Shown: piece by piece, positions 21,201-29,823 of the stretch | Layout of the letters: every line of letters begins with the position of its first letter | Position numbering within the stretch: the first letter of the stretch is position 1 | From: Lepisosteus oculatus | Taxonomy: Eukaryota; Chordata; Actinopteri; Semionotiformes; Lepisosteidae | Direction of reading: 5' to 3' | Assembly: GCF_040954835.1 (NCBI RefSeq) | Contig: NC_090698.1 | Span: forward strand, 1,610,501-1,674,500 | DNA length: 64,000 nt | Notes under the pieces: generated by a model | The model's input: only the letters and a program-made list of their open reading frames with translations | Told to the model about the DNA's origin: nothing | The model's database searches: none | Program-made: the position numbers and the translations under genes

Positions 21201-23983
21201 TTCACATAGCGGACTGGTTTTTACATTATTCATAAAAAAATACAGACGAATAAGTGCTACATGAGTAGTCAATTTATTTCCCTCAAATAGACATTCTTCA
21301 CAATTTCCTACTTGAAGCAAGGAAGAAAAAATGCTTAATTCAATTATCCATGATTGATACAAAATCCCCAAACACTGCAGCAAATTCATTTCGACAGACA
21401 AAGAGCTGCTTTTGTTCAAAGTGTTTCAGGCAGCCCTGCTGTTGTCAGACAGAAGTAAAAACTCTGCTACCACACAGGTAATGTAGGGGGCTGGGTCCTC
21501 TGCTGGGATCTAACCTCTAAGGAGAGAGAAGCCTGTCAAGTTCTACAGAATGACATACAGTACAATGCTTGCCTGCTGCAATTCTTTAAAGATCAGAGTA
21601 ATAATTCTAAGCAATCAGTAATACTTCCTGAACATCTGAGCAATATCATTTTAAATGTCTCTGGCAGATTCGCTGTTCCATTGCTCCTCCATTCAAACCA
21701 GGTCATCTGAGTCTTTCTGGTCATAACTGTCTGATTCTATTTTATCTTTCTCTTCCCCAGATCTACAAATGAACTTTTAACATTCTGGGAGAGAACTACT
21801 ATTTGAGGTAGTCCAGTGTGCATGTAGCATATAATACCCCAAAGAAAGGGAGGTGAGGTTTTGTTAAATTAATGTTTTAAATAGTGAACAACTACAGTAC
21901 ATTACACATTAGAGTAATGCAGAAATAACATGTCTTGTACACAAATTTCACCAGAGAAATGCAAACCTTGTGTTTTGTTGTGGGAAAACACTCAAAAATA
22001 TGATCTAATCCTCCATGTGAGGTGAAATGGTACAGTATATATTCCTATGACGGAACAAGAAAAGGTTTATTCCGTGCTGAAAAGAGAAGAAAAGAAACAA
22101 TGTTCCGTCTGTGGAGCCTTCTTCAACACTCAACGAAGCTAGCTAGTGTACGTGAACCATATTCTTATGATGATAACTAATAAAAGTTAGAAAATAAAAT
22201 CCACATCAAGCTCCGCAATAGCCACAGATCAAAGTTAGCAATTGCAGGTGTGTGGCTGTCTGCTCTGCACTCTCTATCGTGGCCCAGATGTTTCACCACT
22301 CCACTGACGCGTCTTGATTTAAAAAGGCAAAGGTGGTCCTCTAGGCAGAGGTAGAGGAAGGAGAGATGGCAGCAGTAAATCCAGACTAGAAAATACCGAT
22401 CCCATCTGGGTCAGATGCACTCGCTTCTCTAAGAAGGCTGGGTGGCGGTGACACCTGGGAAACCGCTCTCTGAGGCGGACCTGGCAGATCAAATTGTGGT
22501 AACTGGATGATCACCCAGCAATTAGGGCTGTCTGTGCTCATCAGCTGTTTCCAAGGGGGCAGTGCACACAGCAGTACAGAGCCCAGGTTACTGTACAGCA
22601 CCGCGCACGGACCTGCTGCTGCCTCTGATGATGACATCACTCGCTGCTTTGTTTTCCTTGCTACAGACTGGAGTCACATGACGCAGCCAGGAGCGGCTGC
22701 TCTGCAGGGAGACACAGAGCTGGCGGAGGAGCGTGGGTAAGGCACAGGTGCCAGAAAAGAGGCTCCTTCTCAAAGACGGTGCTGCTTTGAAGCCAAAGTA
22801 TTCCAGCCATGTCTGGTACTTGAGAGGCGCTGCTTTAAATTCTCCGTTTGTCACTTTGCTACAACCTTACGGATGATACGACCTGCAGCAAATTACCAAT
22901 TTAAGCCAAGGAAAGAAACAGCCAAACAAATAACAGCCAGTCAAAGCAGGAATGTCACTTGAGCCTGTGGTGAAACTTAAAAATGAGTCACTGATGATGA
23001 ACTTGTTTTCATCCTCTATCAGATCCATTCCTGACAGCCCAAGAGCCTGCCCCACCAGATGAGCTTAACCCCCTGCAATGAGGGTCCCCACCTATTCACA
23101 CGGGCAGACTCAGGCACAACAACCCTGCCTGCGACAGGGCCTCGAACCCACAACCAGCCAACCCTGAGCTGAGTCCAACCCACTACTCTGTAATAGTCTG
23201 CATCGCAGAGCCCTGCTTTCTCTCTCTACAAGACAACAGCGATGAGACCCACAAGAGTCCCTTCTCTTCAGTCTTCCACATTTATAGAGCTCAGCGGACC
23301 TGGTTACTGTACATACTGTAGCACACTTCAGCTACTTAACATTAAGGACAGCTCCATTGCCGAAATACTGGATCACACACTGTTCGCGCAAGACATCATA
23401 GAACCAACGTTTTAACTATCATATACAGTACTAGTAGGTCTGAAATGCACAATAACTTTGAATTCAAGGAAGATAAAGCAAACAATGTTTTTAATTTACG
23501 CTTAAATTTAAGCACTGGGGCGGCCTCTGCACGCCTCACCTGTACCTCTGAAGGTGTCTTACATTGCAAAGAAGCCCTAAGGTTTTACTCAAGGATGCAA
23601 CACATACCGGGCGCAGTGATATCTGCCACCACATGCATGACACCTTTCACCGGTGCGCCGTGCTGGCATCGCCAAGCTATGAGCCCACCTGCGCGGCCTC
23701 GCCGTGTTTACATCGCCGCCGGCCTCGTCCTCCCCAGCACGGCGCACGGAAAGGTCGAGCCCCTCTCCGCCTCGGGGTCAGGAGGGGCGAATCAATCGCA
23801 CACGCACGCACGGATCAGGGTGGCACAGACTCTATAACCTGCGCGGCCCGGCGCCCCGACAGCGCTCCGCTCCCGGTGTGCGGGCGGCGAGCTTCCCGGC
23901 CCGGTTACAAACTTACCGTTGCAGTACTGGAGCAGGGAAGAGGTGTCATAAAGGTTGCCGTACGACGATACCCTCTCTGCCAT
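71..23983 (-). CDS. eml2: EMAP-like microtubule-associated protein, EML2-type (5' half of gene, partial)
   Basis: EML proteins bind microtubules and tubulin through an N-terminal trimerising coiled coil plus a HELP and WD-repeat tandem propeller (TAPE) domain. Eleven coding exons were placed by translation and splice phase: 23917-23983, 17817-18002, 17236-17365, 12120-12233, 5551-5579, 3960-4089, 2704-2853, 2081-2150, 1535-1645, 838-933 and 71-205. They total 1218 bases (406 codons) with no frame break. Human EML1 is 815 aa, so about half the protein is present; the remaining WD blades lie before position 1. The start MAERVSSYGNLYDTSSLLQ is EML1/EML2-like. HPDMVTVATGQVAGTSRDGK and YLGHNDD favour EML2, while VVVLYNVEEQ and DWQKEKQLADVK look more like EML1. 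An internal short-form promoter, known for EML2, tips the call. EML4 is excluded by its different HPDKIRIATGQIAG segment. All comparisons are from memory. Confidence 0.85.
206..837. other. EML2 intron 10 with a LINE 3' tail
   Basis: Intronic. About 560-745 on the plus strand reads like the 3' end of a non-LTR retrotransposon, ending in an AATAAA-containing tail (caataaactcctctactcta). Nothing else was recognised. Confidence 0.5.
838..933 (-). CDS. eml2: EML2 exon 10: WD repeat
   Basis: 96 bases (32 codons), phase 0 at both ends, acceptor GGCCCAG|AAT and donor AAG|GTGAAG. It reads NGGANLCVVDDANDHILTVW then DWQKEKQLADVK, the VWDW motif of a WD blade. This exon looks slightly closer to EML1 (DWQKEEKLADVK) than to EML2 (DWAKETKVVDVK), which keeps the paralogue call below certainty. 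Confidence 0.94.
934..1534. other. EML2 intron 9, AT-rich
   Basis: AT-rich intronic sequence; no repeat, RNA gene or coding signal was recognised. Confidence 0.6.
1535..1645 (-). CDS. eml2: EML2 exon 9: WD repeat
   Basis: 111 bases (37 codons), phase 0 at both ends, encoding LLPPHVRVWDSVSLNTLHVI then GMGVIDRAATCVAFSKS. PPHVRxWDS is a signature of the EML family. The acceptor (AAG|CTC) follows twelve consecutive C residues on the minus strand. The donor is TCT|GTAAGT. Confidence 0.95.
2081..2150 (-). CDS. eml2: EML2 exon 8: first WD blade
   Basis: 70 bases, acceptor CTTGCAG|T and donor CAAG|GTATTA, encoding (C)LGVHPDMVTVATGQVAGTS RDGK. The HPDMVT segment matches human EML2 (HPDMVT) rather than EML1 (HPDRIT), and is one of the better paralogue clues. 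It ends in phase 0. Confidence 0.94.
2151..3959. other. EML2 introns around exon 7
   Basis: Intronic stretches 2151-2703 and 2854-3959 (exon 7 lies between them). A short (CA)n run occurs near 3291-3302. No gene or dated repeat was recognised. The intron at 1646-2080 is similar, apart from the poly-G run at its exon 9 edge. Confidence 0.55.
2704..2853 (-). CDS. eml2: EML2 exon 7: HELP motif
   Basis: 150 bases encoding YGYRGRDCRSNLYLLPTGEV then VYFVASVVVLYNVEEQQQRH and YLGHNDDVK, ending TG. This is the hydrophobic EMAP-like protein (HELP) motif, which forms part of the tandem propeller fold that contacts tubulin. YLGHNDD matches EML2 better than the YAGHNDD of EML1. The acceptor is CACCCAG|G and the donor AATG|GTAACG. 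Confidence 0.95.
3960..4089 (-). CDS. eml2: EML2 exon 6: start of HELP/TAPE domain
   Basis: 130 bases encoding DGHVKMFVRGRPVTMHLPDR and then YSLDGKQDLPEHKLKMQW, ending GT that joins G of exon 7 (Val). Family counterpart: DGSVKMFLRGRPVPMMIPDE. The acceptor sits behind an almost pure poly-C tract. The donor is GT|GTATCC, a weak match; the frame requires this cut rather than the GTG two bases earlier. Confidence 0.93.
4375..4961 (+). mobile_element. 5S-rRNA-derived SINE, near full length
   Basis: The head (4375-4492) follows 5S rRNA from its 5' end (gccagcagccacatcaccct against GCCTACGGCCATACCACCCT) through the internal promoter (cctggtcagtacctggatgg, then gagacc) to its 3' end. A body of about 350 bases follows, including a fixed 3' part (tgtaaagcgctttgagtgga, then gtgtccagaaaagcgctata), and an ATT-rich tail. 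Related fragments lie at 29012-29278 (minus), 41914-42110 and 59260-59402. It lies in EML2 intron 5, opposite to the gene. Confidence 0.9.
5551..5579 (-). CDS. eml2: EML2 exon 5: 29-base exon entering the HELP region
   Basis: Acceptor TTTCTCTAG|C and perfect donor GCTG|GTAAGT enclose 29 bases, read as (S)KSKETTFSA(D). The split codons join AG|C from exon 4 and G|AC into exon 6. Without this exon, exons 4 and 6 are out of phase, which is how it was found. It aligns with ESKPKEPTFSPEEG of EML1 and GKTKEVIFSVEDG of EML2, just before the HELP region. It is too short for ORF-based detection. Confidence 0.92.
10308..10324 (-). CDS. eml2: Candidate alternative first coding exon of EML2 short isoform
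   Basis: The first ATG downstream of a TATA box at 10414-10423 (context CGCCATGA) opens five codons, MKKGS, then AG at a consensus donor (CCAG|GTAAAT). No other ATG lies between the expected start of transcription and this one. The donor phase is identical to that of exon 4, so splicing to 5551-5579 would give MKKGSSKSKETTFSADDG in frame into the HELP region. Human EML2 has a short form (649 aa) that also begins just before the HELP region with a few unique residues (MSSFGAGKTKEV, from memory). No transcript evidence is available here. Confidence 0.72.
10325..10460 (-). promoter_or_regulatory. Internal TATA/CCAAT promoter for the EML2 short form
   Basis: On the minus strand the order is an ETS-like CACTTCCTG on the plus strand at 10460-10468, a CCAAT box on the plus strand (10447-10451), TATATATATA at 10414-10423, an expected transcription start near 10385-10392, then about 65 bases of leader without an upstream ATG, then ATG at 10322-10324. 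Spacing is textbook for a TATA-driven promoter. A TATA promoter contrasts with the CpG-island promoter of the long form and would suggest tissue-restricted use. The promoter call is inferred from motifs only. Confidence 0.65.
11305..11620 (+). mobile_element. Composite SINE: 5S head fragment joined to tRNA-SINE body
   Basis: 11305-11338 matches the first ~33 bases of the 5S-type head (gccagcagccataatcactc). After a short AT-rich gap, 11355-11595 is the body of the other SINE family: ctggtttcctcccactgtcc, then aaagacatactggtaggtcg, a GTGTCTGTGTCTG stretch, and an end close to agaaaatggatacatggata. The tRNA-like head of that family is missing. Confidence 0.75.
11621..15789. other. EML2 intronic sequence around exon 4
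   Basis: 11621-12119 and 12234-15789 flank exon 4. A short (ATC)n run is at about 12399-12413. AT content rises after 13 kb. No gene was recognised. Confidence 0.5.
12120..12233 (-). CDS. eml2: EML2 exon 4: Ser/Arg-rich linker
   Basis: 114 bases, acceptor CTCTCAG|C and donor GACAG|GTGACT. It encodes MRRSSSTERLSSVRREVLSD then SRSRTTSSSSSSSGKKD and ends in a split Ser codon (AG|C). The EML1 linker has the same layout (SSSERVSPGGRRESSGDSKG, then SSSSSGKK). This basic, serine-rich segment is a likely phosphorylation region; that is inference from composition. The same AG phase is shared by the alternative first exon at 10308-10324, so either can splice to the 29-base exon. Confidence 0.92.
15790..15905 (-). 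mobile_element. tRNA-derived SINE fragment
   Basis: On the minus strand it reads like the head of the tRNA-type SINE: gtgctaaccac-like start, aggcagcagt, the phrase ccctgg, then tctgtgtggagtttgcgtgt. It is the counterpart of the plus-strand copies at 24976 and 29824. The body is absent. Confidence 0.75.
15906..17235. other. EML2 intron 3, proximal part
   Basis: AT-rich intronic sequence with no recognised element. The 451-base intron 17366-17816 between exons 3 and 2 is also empty apart from rising GC near exon 2. Confidence 0.5.
17236..17365 (-). CDS. eml2: EML2 exon 3: linker between coiled coil and HELP
   Basis: 130 bases. An acceptor choice had to be made: AG at 17366 follows a good pyrimidine tract (CCTCTTTTTTCGGTTTCAG) and gives a phase matching exon 2. 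The AG eight bases further in would break the frame. It reads VRQLLQALPSKPNFSNGYLP, then a Ser/Pro/Lys stretch ending MLQSIK, and leaves AA to pair with the C of the next exon (Asn). Basic, Ser/Pro-rich linkers here are usual for EML proteins. Confidence 0.88.
17817..18002 (-). CDS. eml2: EML2 exon 2: coiled-coil trimerisation domain
   Basis: 186 bases, acceptor GGGCAG|AT and donor AGAG|GTGGGG. It encodes DDNLSASSAMEVDDRLSYLE followed by a heptad-patterned helix (QRVQLQEDEIHVLKAALADA, then LQRLGCCEEQ). This is the EML trimerisation domain, which in the family helps drive microtubule association. The entry phase (two bases) matches the single G left by exon 1. The exon is very GC-rich compared with the surrounding introns. 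The long-form promoter includes it; the short form starting near 10.3 kb would omit it. Confidence 0.93.
18040..18295 (+). repeat. Unclassified dispersed element, copy 1
   Basis: Shares long stretches with 40156-40520 and 48941-49213: caataccccagcttg-like start, ctccatgagacacacagaca, gggagagaagct, gcccctggagcag, ggccttgctcaggggcccaa, aaccttccagccac and agccacagagccaccgctcc. No RT motif or tRNA/5S head is visible. It looks like a short non-autonomous element or LINE 3' end. Confidence 0.75.
18296..23690. other. EML2 intron 1
   Basis: Large intron. It contains two LINE-like 3' tails on the plus strand (about 18700-18780, tccctaaggggacaataaaa; about 20040-20125, cctaggatacaataaagttt) and a (CCCTG)n run near 19433-19456. 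A stretch at 23090-23180 has a tRNA-like B-box on the minus strand (ggttcgaggccc) and may be a decayed SINE. No exon was found. Confidence 0.5.
23917..23983 (-). CDS. eml2: EML2 coding exon 1 (start codon exon, long isoform)
   Basis: The exon encodes MAERVSSYGNLYDTSSLLQYCN plus the first base of the next codon and ends at a consensus donor (AACG|GTAAGT). The ATG has a purine at -3 (CGAAATGG) and lies in a CpG-rich block. No in-frame ATG lies just upstream; the 5' extension of the frame opens only at a TTG. The sequence aligns with the first exon of vertebrate EML1/EML2 long forms, which likewise ends just before the DD of the coiled-coil exon. Confidence 0.93.
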
Positions 23984-24440
23984 TTCGCCCCCCTTTCCTG
24001 CACCCCTCTTTATCAACAGACCTTCCCGAACGTCTACACCCCGATCTCCACCTCCCTAAAATCCAATTCTTCCCCCTCCGTCTGCGCATCCGCCTCGGCT
24101 CCTCTCTCTCCCACCTTCTCCCTGCTTCGCGTTTCTATAGCAACCGCCTCACCACCGGGACTTTATTTTTCTTCTTCCACGGTACGTGGCTCACAGGAGC
24201 AAAAGCTTTCACATCACCCCACTCAATAAATAAAGGAGCTGCCGTTCGTTTCGATTTTTTTTTTTGTTTAATAAAAAAACAAGCTTTTGACGGCTTTTAT
24301 TTGTCGCCGTTTTGGCTCTCTCTGATTCGTGCGCATCTTCTGTGAAGCGTGTTACCACTGTCGCGGGGCTGCGTGGCGTGTGCACGCGTGTCGGGAAGCT
24401 AAAGCCCGGGAGCTACTGTCTGTGCGTGGGGGAACTACAC
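23984..24440 (-). promoter_or_regulatory. CpG-rich promoter and 5' leader of EML2 long form, with X-box-like site
   Basis: GC- and CpG-rich DNA extends from about 23.6 to 24.5 kb around the first coding exon. GTTTCTATAGCAAC at 24131-24144, about 150 bases upstream of the ATG, fits the degenerate RFX X-box pattern (RYYNYY, 2-base gap, RRNRAC). No TATA box is evident. The transcription start cannot be fixed from sequence. Long plus-strand reading frames here are by-products of the high GC content. Confidence 0.6.
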
Positions 24441-24829
24441 GCGTGAACCCACGTGGAGTCCAGCATATCCGACTGCGATGTGAAGCGGGAGGACCTGAAC
24501 GCATTTGATCAAATTAAGACACTTTTGTTGTGCCTCCACTTCAGCCTTCTAGGAAAATGAATATGTGAGCCTCCTGTGTTGACATAAAGAGGCTTCACGC
24601 GTGGGGGACGTGCAACTTTTTCTAAACCACGTCCTGTGTGCCACGTTCTGTTGACTGCTTCTGCTTTCTGCTTTAACTGGCATCGCTGTACTGTAGACAC
24701 ATCCAGCGGTTACGCGTTTTGTCTGTCATATTCACCATTCATACAGGTCTGCAGAACGGAGCGTGGAGCTGTCGTATGAATGTAGGCCACGTTTCACTGA
24801 GTCGCCCCCAGACGGGGAGCCCACGCCTG

Positions 24830-24890
24830 CGCAAGGCAGTGCACACCCTGGACGGGACGCCAGTCCATCGCAGGGCAAGCGCAAGCCAAT
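24830..24890 (-). mobile_element. Fragment of tRNA-SINE body
   Basis: Contains caccctggacgggacgccag then tccatcgcagggc, the complement of the body segment seen at 30058-30095 (tgcgatagactggtgtcctg, then tccagggtg). Confidence 0.65.
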
Positions 24891-24975
24891 GATAGGACCT
24901 TCATATTCATACTGTTATTTTTTATTTAATCCTTTATTAAACCACATGCATCGACTGAGAACAATATAATCACTA

Positions 24976-25262
24976 TGGGGGGCATGGTGGCGAGGTGGTT
25001 AGCATTGTGCTGGGGCCCTGGGTTCAGTTCTGGACCTGGGGTGCTGTCTGTGTGGAGTTTGCATGTTCCCCATTATTACTCTGATGCTCATGTGGGTTTT
25101 CTCCCACAGTCCAAAGCTGGAAGGTTCATTGGCTTCTGAGAAAATTGGCCCTGGTGTGAGTGTGTGTCTGTGTCTGTCTGTGATGGACCTTTCCAGTTCG
25201 TACCCTGCCGTGCGCCTGTTGCCTGCTGGGATAGTCTCTGGCTCCCCCACGGATGGATTTGC
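24976..25262 (+). mobile_element. tRNA-derived SINE
   Basis: The head ggggcatggtggcgaggtgg, then ttagcattgtgctggggccc and gggttcagttctgg, carries A- and B-box-like segments. The body follows with tgtgtggagtttgcatgttc, cccacagtccaaagctgg and ttggccctggtgtgagtgtg. It is truncated before the terminal ATGG repeats. Confidence 0.85.
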
Positions 25263-26850
25263 TGCAATACACCCAGTACAACAGAGCAGTATTGCAGCAG
25301 TCTGAGTGAAGAGCTTTACTCAAGGTGAAAGGAGCAGCGTCTCACCTGTGCTCCACACATCTGCCACTGACTGCGTACAGTCCCGTGTTTAGAATCCTTT
25401 AACCACTTCAGGCGGCAGAGAAATCCGAACCCAGCCAGGAGACTCCAAACACTACCGCAGAAGAAGAAGCACTGAAAGAAAGGAAAAATAACTCAGTAAA
25501 ATCTAGCTAGAACACAAGACGTAATCGGATGCGAGTCAGGCTTGGTACTGAGCAGTTTCGATTCTGACTGAGAAGTTTCCCACAGCCGTCTCATGAAGGA
25601 GTCTGAGGGTTTAGAAGTGTGTAACAGCGGGTCTCTGTTGATAGACAGACTAGCACATAAAAATGATGAGCCTAGCTAGATTAGGCAAAAAATAATCCAT
25701 GTTTCACTGTTTACAGCAGGTCTCTGTTACACATCATGTATCACTCATTTACTATTGCTCAGCATGCTGTGCTTTAGTAATAAAGTACTAAGAGAAGGCC
25801 TTCGGGTTACTGCTAAAAGTAATAAGTGATGTGTTTTAATAGTGGTCACCATGAAAGATTCAGAGCGAATGATGCCAACCGAGTTCTCCTTCACCTCCAG
25901 AGCCCGTAACTCGTGATCGTGACGTCGTTACCCAGAAGCCACTGTTCTTCGTCTTTTTTGCGCCCCTCCCCTCCACCTGTGCAGCCGCCCCTTGGCTCAC
26001 TCGGGGTTCCCCAGCGCAGGGCGCTCACGAGTGCAATCCGTCACATGCAGTAATGTCCGCGAGCACTGGAGGGCGACATTTCCCCAAATACAGGTTTTGG
26101 TTGAAGAACAGTTGTTTTCTAATCTTCCCTCCTGCTGTCGCTGTGGTTATTGCAGAAGTGCGATACTGTGCCTCTCACACGCTCTCACACACACTCCCAG
26201 AAACACTCACCCTGCAACCAGGAGTCCTCCAACCTTCAAGAGTGCAGCAGGGATAAGGAGGAAAATTCAAGGCAGGATTCTTGTTTTTAAATCTAAAATA
26301 TGTTTGAATGCTTGAGGGTACAGAGGCATGATAATAGACTGAAAATGAAAAAAAAAATGCTGTTCTTCCATAGCTACTATCCAGGTTTAGACTGCAGACG
26401 AACCTGACAGCAACTCATCATATCAATTTGCATTGTGCAGAGAGAAAATTGTCATTCTTGTTTCACACGTAGTCTCTGAGTTTTGTGGTGGCAGAAAATG
26501 AATCACTTCCTTCACAATGCAGAGAAACGCAGGTAACTAAAACCATTTCAGGAATGACTTTATGTTTTATGAGCTCCAGTTACACTGCGAAACAACAGCC
26601 ACACAATTATATTGCTTATTTTAGAAAATCAATTTTCTAGGCAGTTTAAGTTCAGTGATTCACAACTTATATTTATAGCTTTTGGTTCTGCTACCTGCCT
26701 GCACCACTCCTGCTGTTAACATTATAAATCATCTGTTATGCGTGTGCCCAGTCTTGAATTATTTTTGAATTACCTTTGCTGCTCCTACAGATGATCAGTT
26801 GACACTGCAGAAACTTAAAAATGATCAGTGGTGACTGGAGGCCTTCTCAC
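25263..26850. other. Intergenic, no feature recognised
   Basis: Mixed-composition sequence upstream of EML2. A short CACA/CTCACACAC-rich run is near 26175-26195. No coding or repeat signal was recognised. Confidence 0.5.
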
Positions 26851-26854
26851 AGAA

Positions 26855-27155
26855 CTGACCTGATTCCAATGTTCAGAAACCTTAAAGGCTTTGACAGAGT
26901 CGCACCAGTGGATTTTCACAGCATCAACAATGAAACACAAACCACAAGACAGAAATGGAGACTACAGTATAACTGAAAAGAAGAGGCATTTCTTTACACA
27001 AAGGGTTGTGGGGGTCTGGAACAAGCTACGCAGCCATGCTGTCAATGTCAGGTTCTACCAATAAATGATTGAATTAGCTCCTCAGATAAATTAGCTACTA
27101 ACAGCCAAACATATTGGCCCCCCTCCTGTTTGTAAACATTCATATGTTCTTATAT
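26855..27155 (+). mobile_element. LINE-derived 3' end, longest copy
   Basis: One frame reads RHFFTQRVVGVWNKLRSHAV, the conserved C-terminal tail of non-LTR retrotransposon polymerase proteins (FFTQRVVxVWNxLP type). Upstream text (ttcagaaaccttaaaggctt, then gacagagtcgcacc) and the ending acattcatatgttcttatat are typical of this family. Further copies: 28055-28280, 37985-38195 and 54385-54552 (plus), 42695-42830 and 47690-47850 (minus). All are decayed. Confidence 0.75.
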
Positions 27156-28054
27156 TTTAATGAATGGCATTCGCTCTGAAAGGTTATTTTAACATGAAAT
27201 TGAATGCATGACTCTGTATAGTAGGATGTGGGGAATTGTAATATTGGCTCATGGTGGTTCAACAAGCTATGCTGCATTGTGCAGATTTGACTGGTACCCT
27301 TACAACAGGGATTAATTGTTCATCATAGCAGAGAGCAAAAGCGCATTCTTCTCAAGCCCTGAGGCAGATTTAGAGAGAGCCCTTTTAAAATAAAGGGTTA
27401 GAAAGGCCAGAAAATTAAATTCACAAGTTACATCCTCAGACCCTGACCCTTTATCTTAAATAAGGCTTGTGTTACCAAAGCCTAATGTTGTTTGCTGAAA
27501 GGAAGCTTGTCTGATAGATTAATATGGTTCTAAGAAGCTTAATTTAGGATTATCGTCCAAGAGACCTGGGTGTGAAAATAGCTCAGCAGGCAGTAGGAGT
27601 CAGAGCCTAATGACTGCAGATTTGCAGGCTGAAGGAGTAAGCTACATCGACTGCATGTCTGAGCTTTGTGACAAACACAACAGTCATTACTATTACTGGA
27701 ACCAACTCTTTTCTGTCTCAGACTCAAAAGCCGATGAGTGGACTTGGCTCATGTGTTAGAACATTATCAAACGTGCTCTTGCAGTCACCCCACGACCCAT
27801 AGAGCTTCAATTCAGCAATGAAGAGAGGCCTGGGAACAAGAAGATAAAATTAAGATGAGACACGTTTCTGTTGATAACTACAGGACATCTTTCCGCATAA
27901 TGGCCGTATGGGATGGGCTGCAGTACAAACAGCCCCCTGAGCAAGATGAGCCCAGCAGTTCCATGAAATTCCTGCACTGGTGGCGACCTAGAAGGATCCA
28001 GCAGGGCTGGAACCCCCTGCTGCCCTAAGGATGGTGGCTGGGTATATAATTAAC

Positions 28055-28280
28055 AGTGAAATATGAATCGAAGTGTCAAAGTGGGAACTGCCTTTAAAAC
28101 CAAGAACTGAAGGCCCTTCTTTACACAAAGAGTTGTGGGAGTGTGGAACAGGTCCTATAGCCATGGTGTTGAAGCTGATACCCTGGCTTTGCTCAAGAAA
28201 CATCGGCATGAGATCCTTGGATCAATTAGCTACTAATTACTAAACAGGCGAGATAGGTCACATGGCTGCATCTCAATTGA
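28055..28280 (+). mobile_element. LINE-derived 3' end, copy 2
   Basis: One frame reads RPFFTQRVVGVWNRSYSHGV then EADTLALLKKHRHEILGSIS, the same polymerase tail as at 26855, followed by the aattagctactaattactaa spacer and an A/T tail. Confidence 0.75.
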
Positions 28281-29011
28281 AATCTTTTAAGTTTTTCTTT
28301 CTGTTCTGTTATTATATGTTACTGACGTACGGCACAGGCACCAAAACTATCTGATGCTTGTGCGTTATGGGCTAAGTGTTTTTCAGTGTGTTTTATTACG
28401 TTAAACGTACTGAAAAGTGCTCCGAATTGGGCTTTCATCAAAAGCTCCTTAAGTGTAACTGAGCTCGTCTAATCTGAAAAGGTTGCTGCCTCCCAGGAGG
28501 AACGAAGAAAATGAAAAATGCAGACTGATAATACAGAGCTTTTAGGCCTTGGATGCAGGTTCCCCACATCACGTCCTCCTCTTGAGCACTTTTAGAAGGA
28601 TTTCCATTCACTACTTTTGCTGGAATGCTTTGCAAGTCTAATCACCACCTATGTAAACACCAGCAATATACTGTATACTGTAACATTACGGAACACTAGT
28701 AGCAGGGCCTGTAACCATGACACAACCTCAATGGAAAGTGACGATAATCCTAAGGCTCTGCTGTAATAGGTGGACTAAATTATTCACACCTGAGTCCTGG
28801 GGGGTAGGACCCTAAATGTGATTCGAGGTGGGACCAGTCAAACTTTGGTAACCACAACGAGACCAGTCTTGGACTGATTCTGTAAAGGATCTTGTATTAC
28901 AGAGGCACCAGGGAAGTAAGAGCAAAATGAGTACTTGACAGTCTGAGGAAGTAGGAAAGAAACTAGGTAAGACAAATAAATAGAAAAATATTATAAGTGA
29001 AAATGAAAAAC
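28281..29011. other. Intergenic, no feature recognised
   Basis: AT-rich sequence between two retroposon fragments; nothing was recognised. The interval 27156-28054 is similar. Confidence 0.5.
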
Positions 29012-29278
29012 TAGTATTAATAATAATAACAATTACTTACACTTAAATAGCACTTTTCTGGACACTCCACTCAAAGTGCTTTACAGGTAATGGGGATCCC
29101 CTCCACCACCACCAGTGTGCAGCCCCACCTGGATGATGCACCAGTCCTCTCCCCACACACCAGCTCTCAGTGGGGAGGAGAGCAGAGTGATGAAGCCAGT
29201 TCAGAGAGGGGGATTATTAGGAGGCCATGACTGGGGAATATTTGGCCAGGACACTGTGGTTACACCCCTACAATTATT
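29012..29278 (-). mobile_element. 5S-SINE 3' part
   Basis: Complement of the 3' half of the element at 4375: aataataataacaattactt, then gacactccactcaaagtgct and ttacaggtaatggggatccc, then cagctctcagtggggaggag. The 5S-derived head is missing. Confidence 0.85.
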
Positions 29279-29823
29279 AAAAGTAGTATTAAAACTTGTA
29301 TTAAAAGTTATGCTTTTTACTTAAACATGTTAATAATACAATGAACCAAAAAGTCTTATTGCATGTTTGAACTGCATGCCAGTTTATGCTTAAACTTAAA
29401 TTAAAAATGTAATGCCTGTTTCCCTTAATTAATGTAATTCTACACTTAGGTACAAACCATTTATCTTGTTTAAGCAAAACTGCAGTTCTTAGCCTGGTGA
29501 ACTGAGATTCCTTCTAGAAAGTGCTAAATATAAGACTTTAACGGCACCAAGCAGAAATATGTATCAGCAAGCAGAGATTTATAAGGCAGTTCTTGTAGAT
29601 TCGTAAGTGTCGTGTCAAGACCTGGTAAGCTTTAGGTTAATGTGTTCTTGTAGCTGTAAGAGAAGCCTGGAAGGTTGGTTCTAAATCCTGTTACAAAGAT
29701 ATTCTGTACATCCCATTGCAAATTAAATCATGTTCTGTAACAGTAAGCTAAGCAATGCCCATTGCCCAGCTGTTTGATTCCTTTTCCAGTTTGATCAAGA
29801 TGAGTTTATGTTTAATTATACTG

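Noticed and set aside
23564..24345. Plus-strand open frames of 213-221 codons over the EML2 promoter
   Set aside because: They lie in a CpG island antisense to the real first exon, have low-complexity Arg/Pro/Ser composition and match no family.
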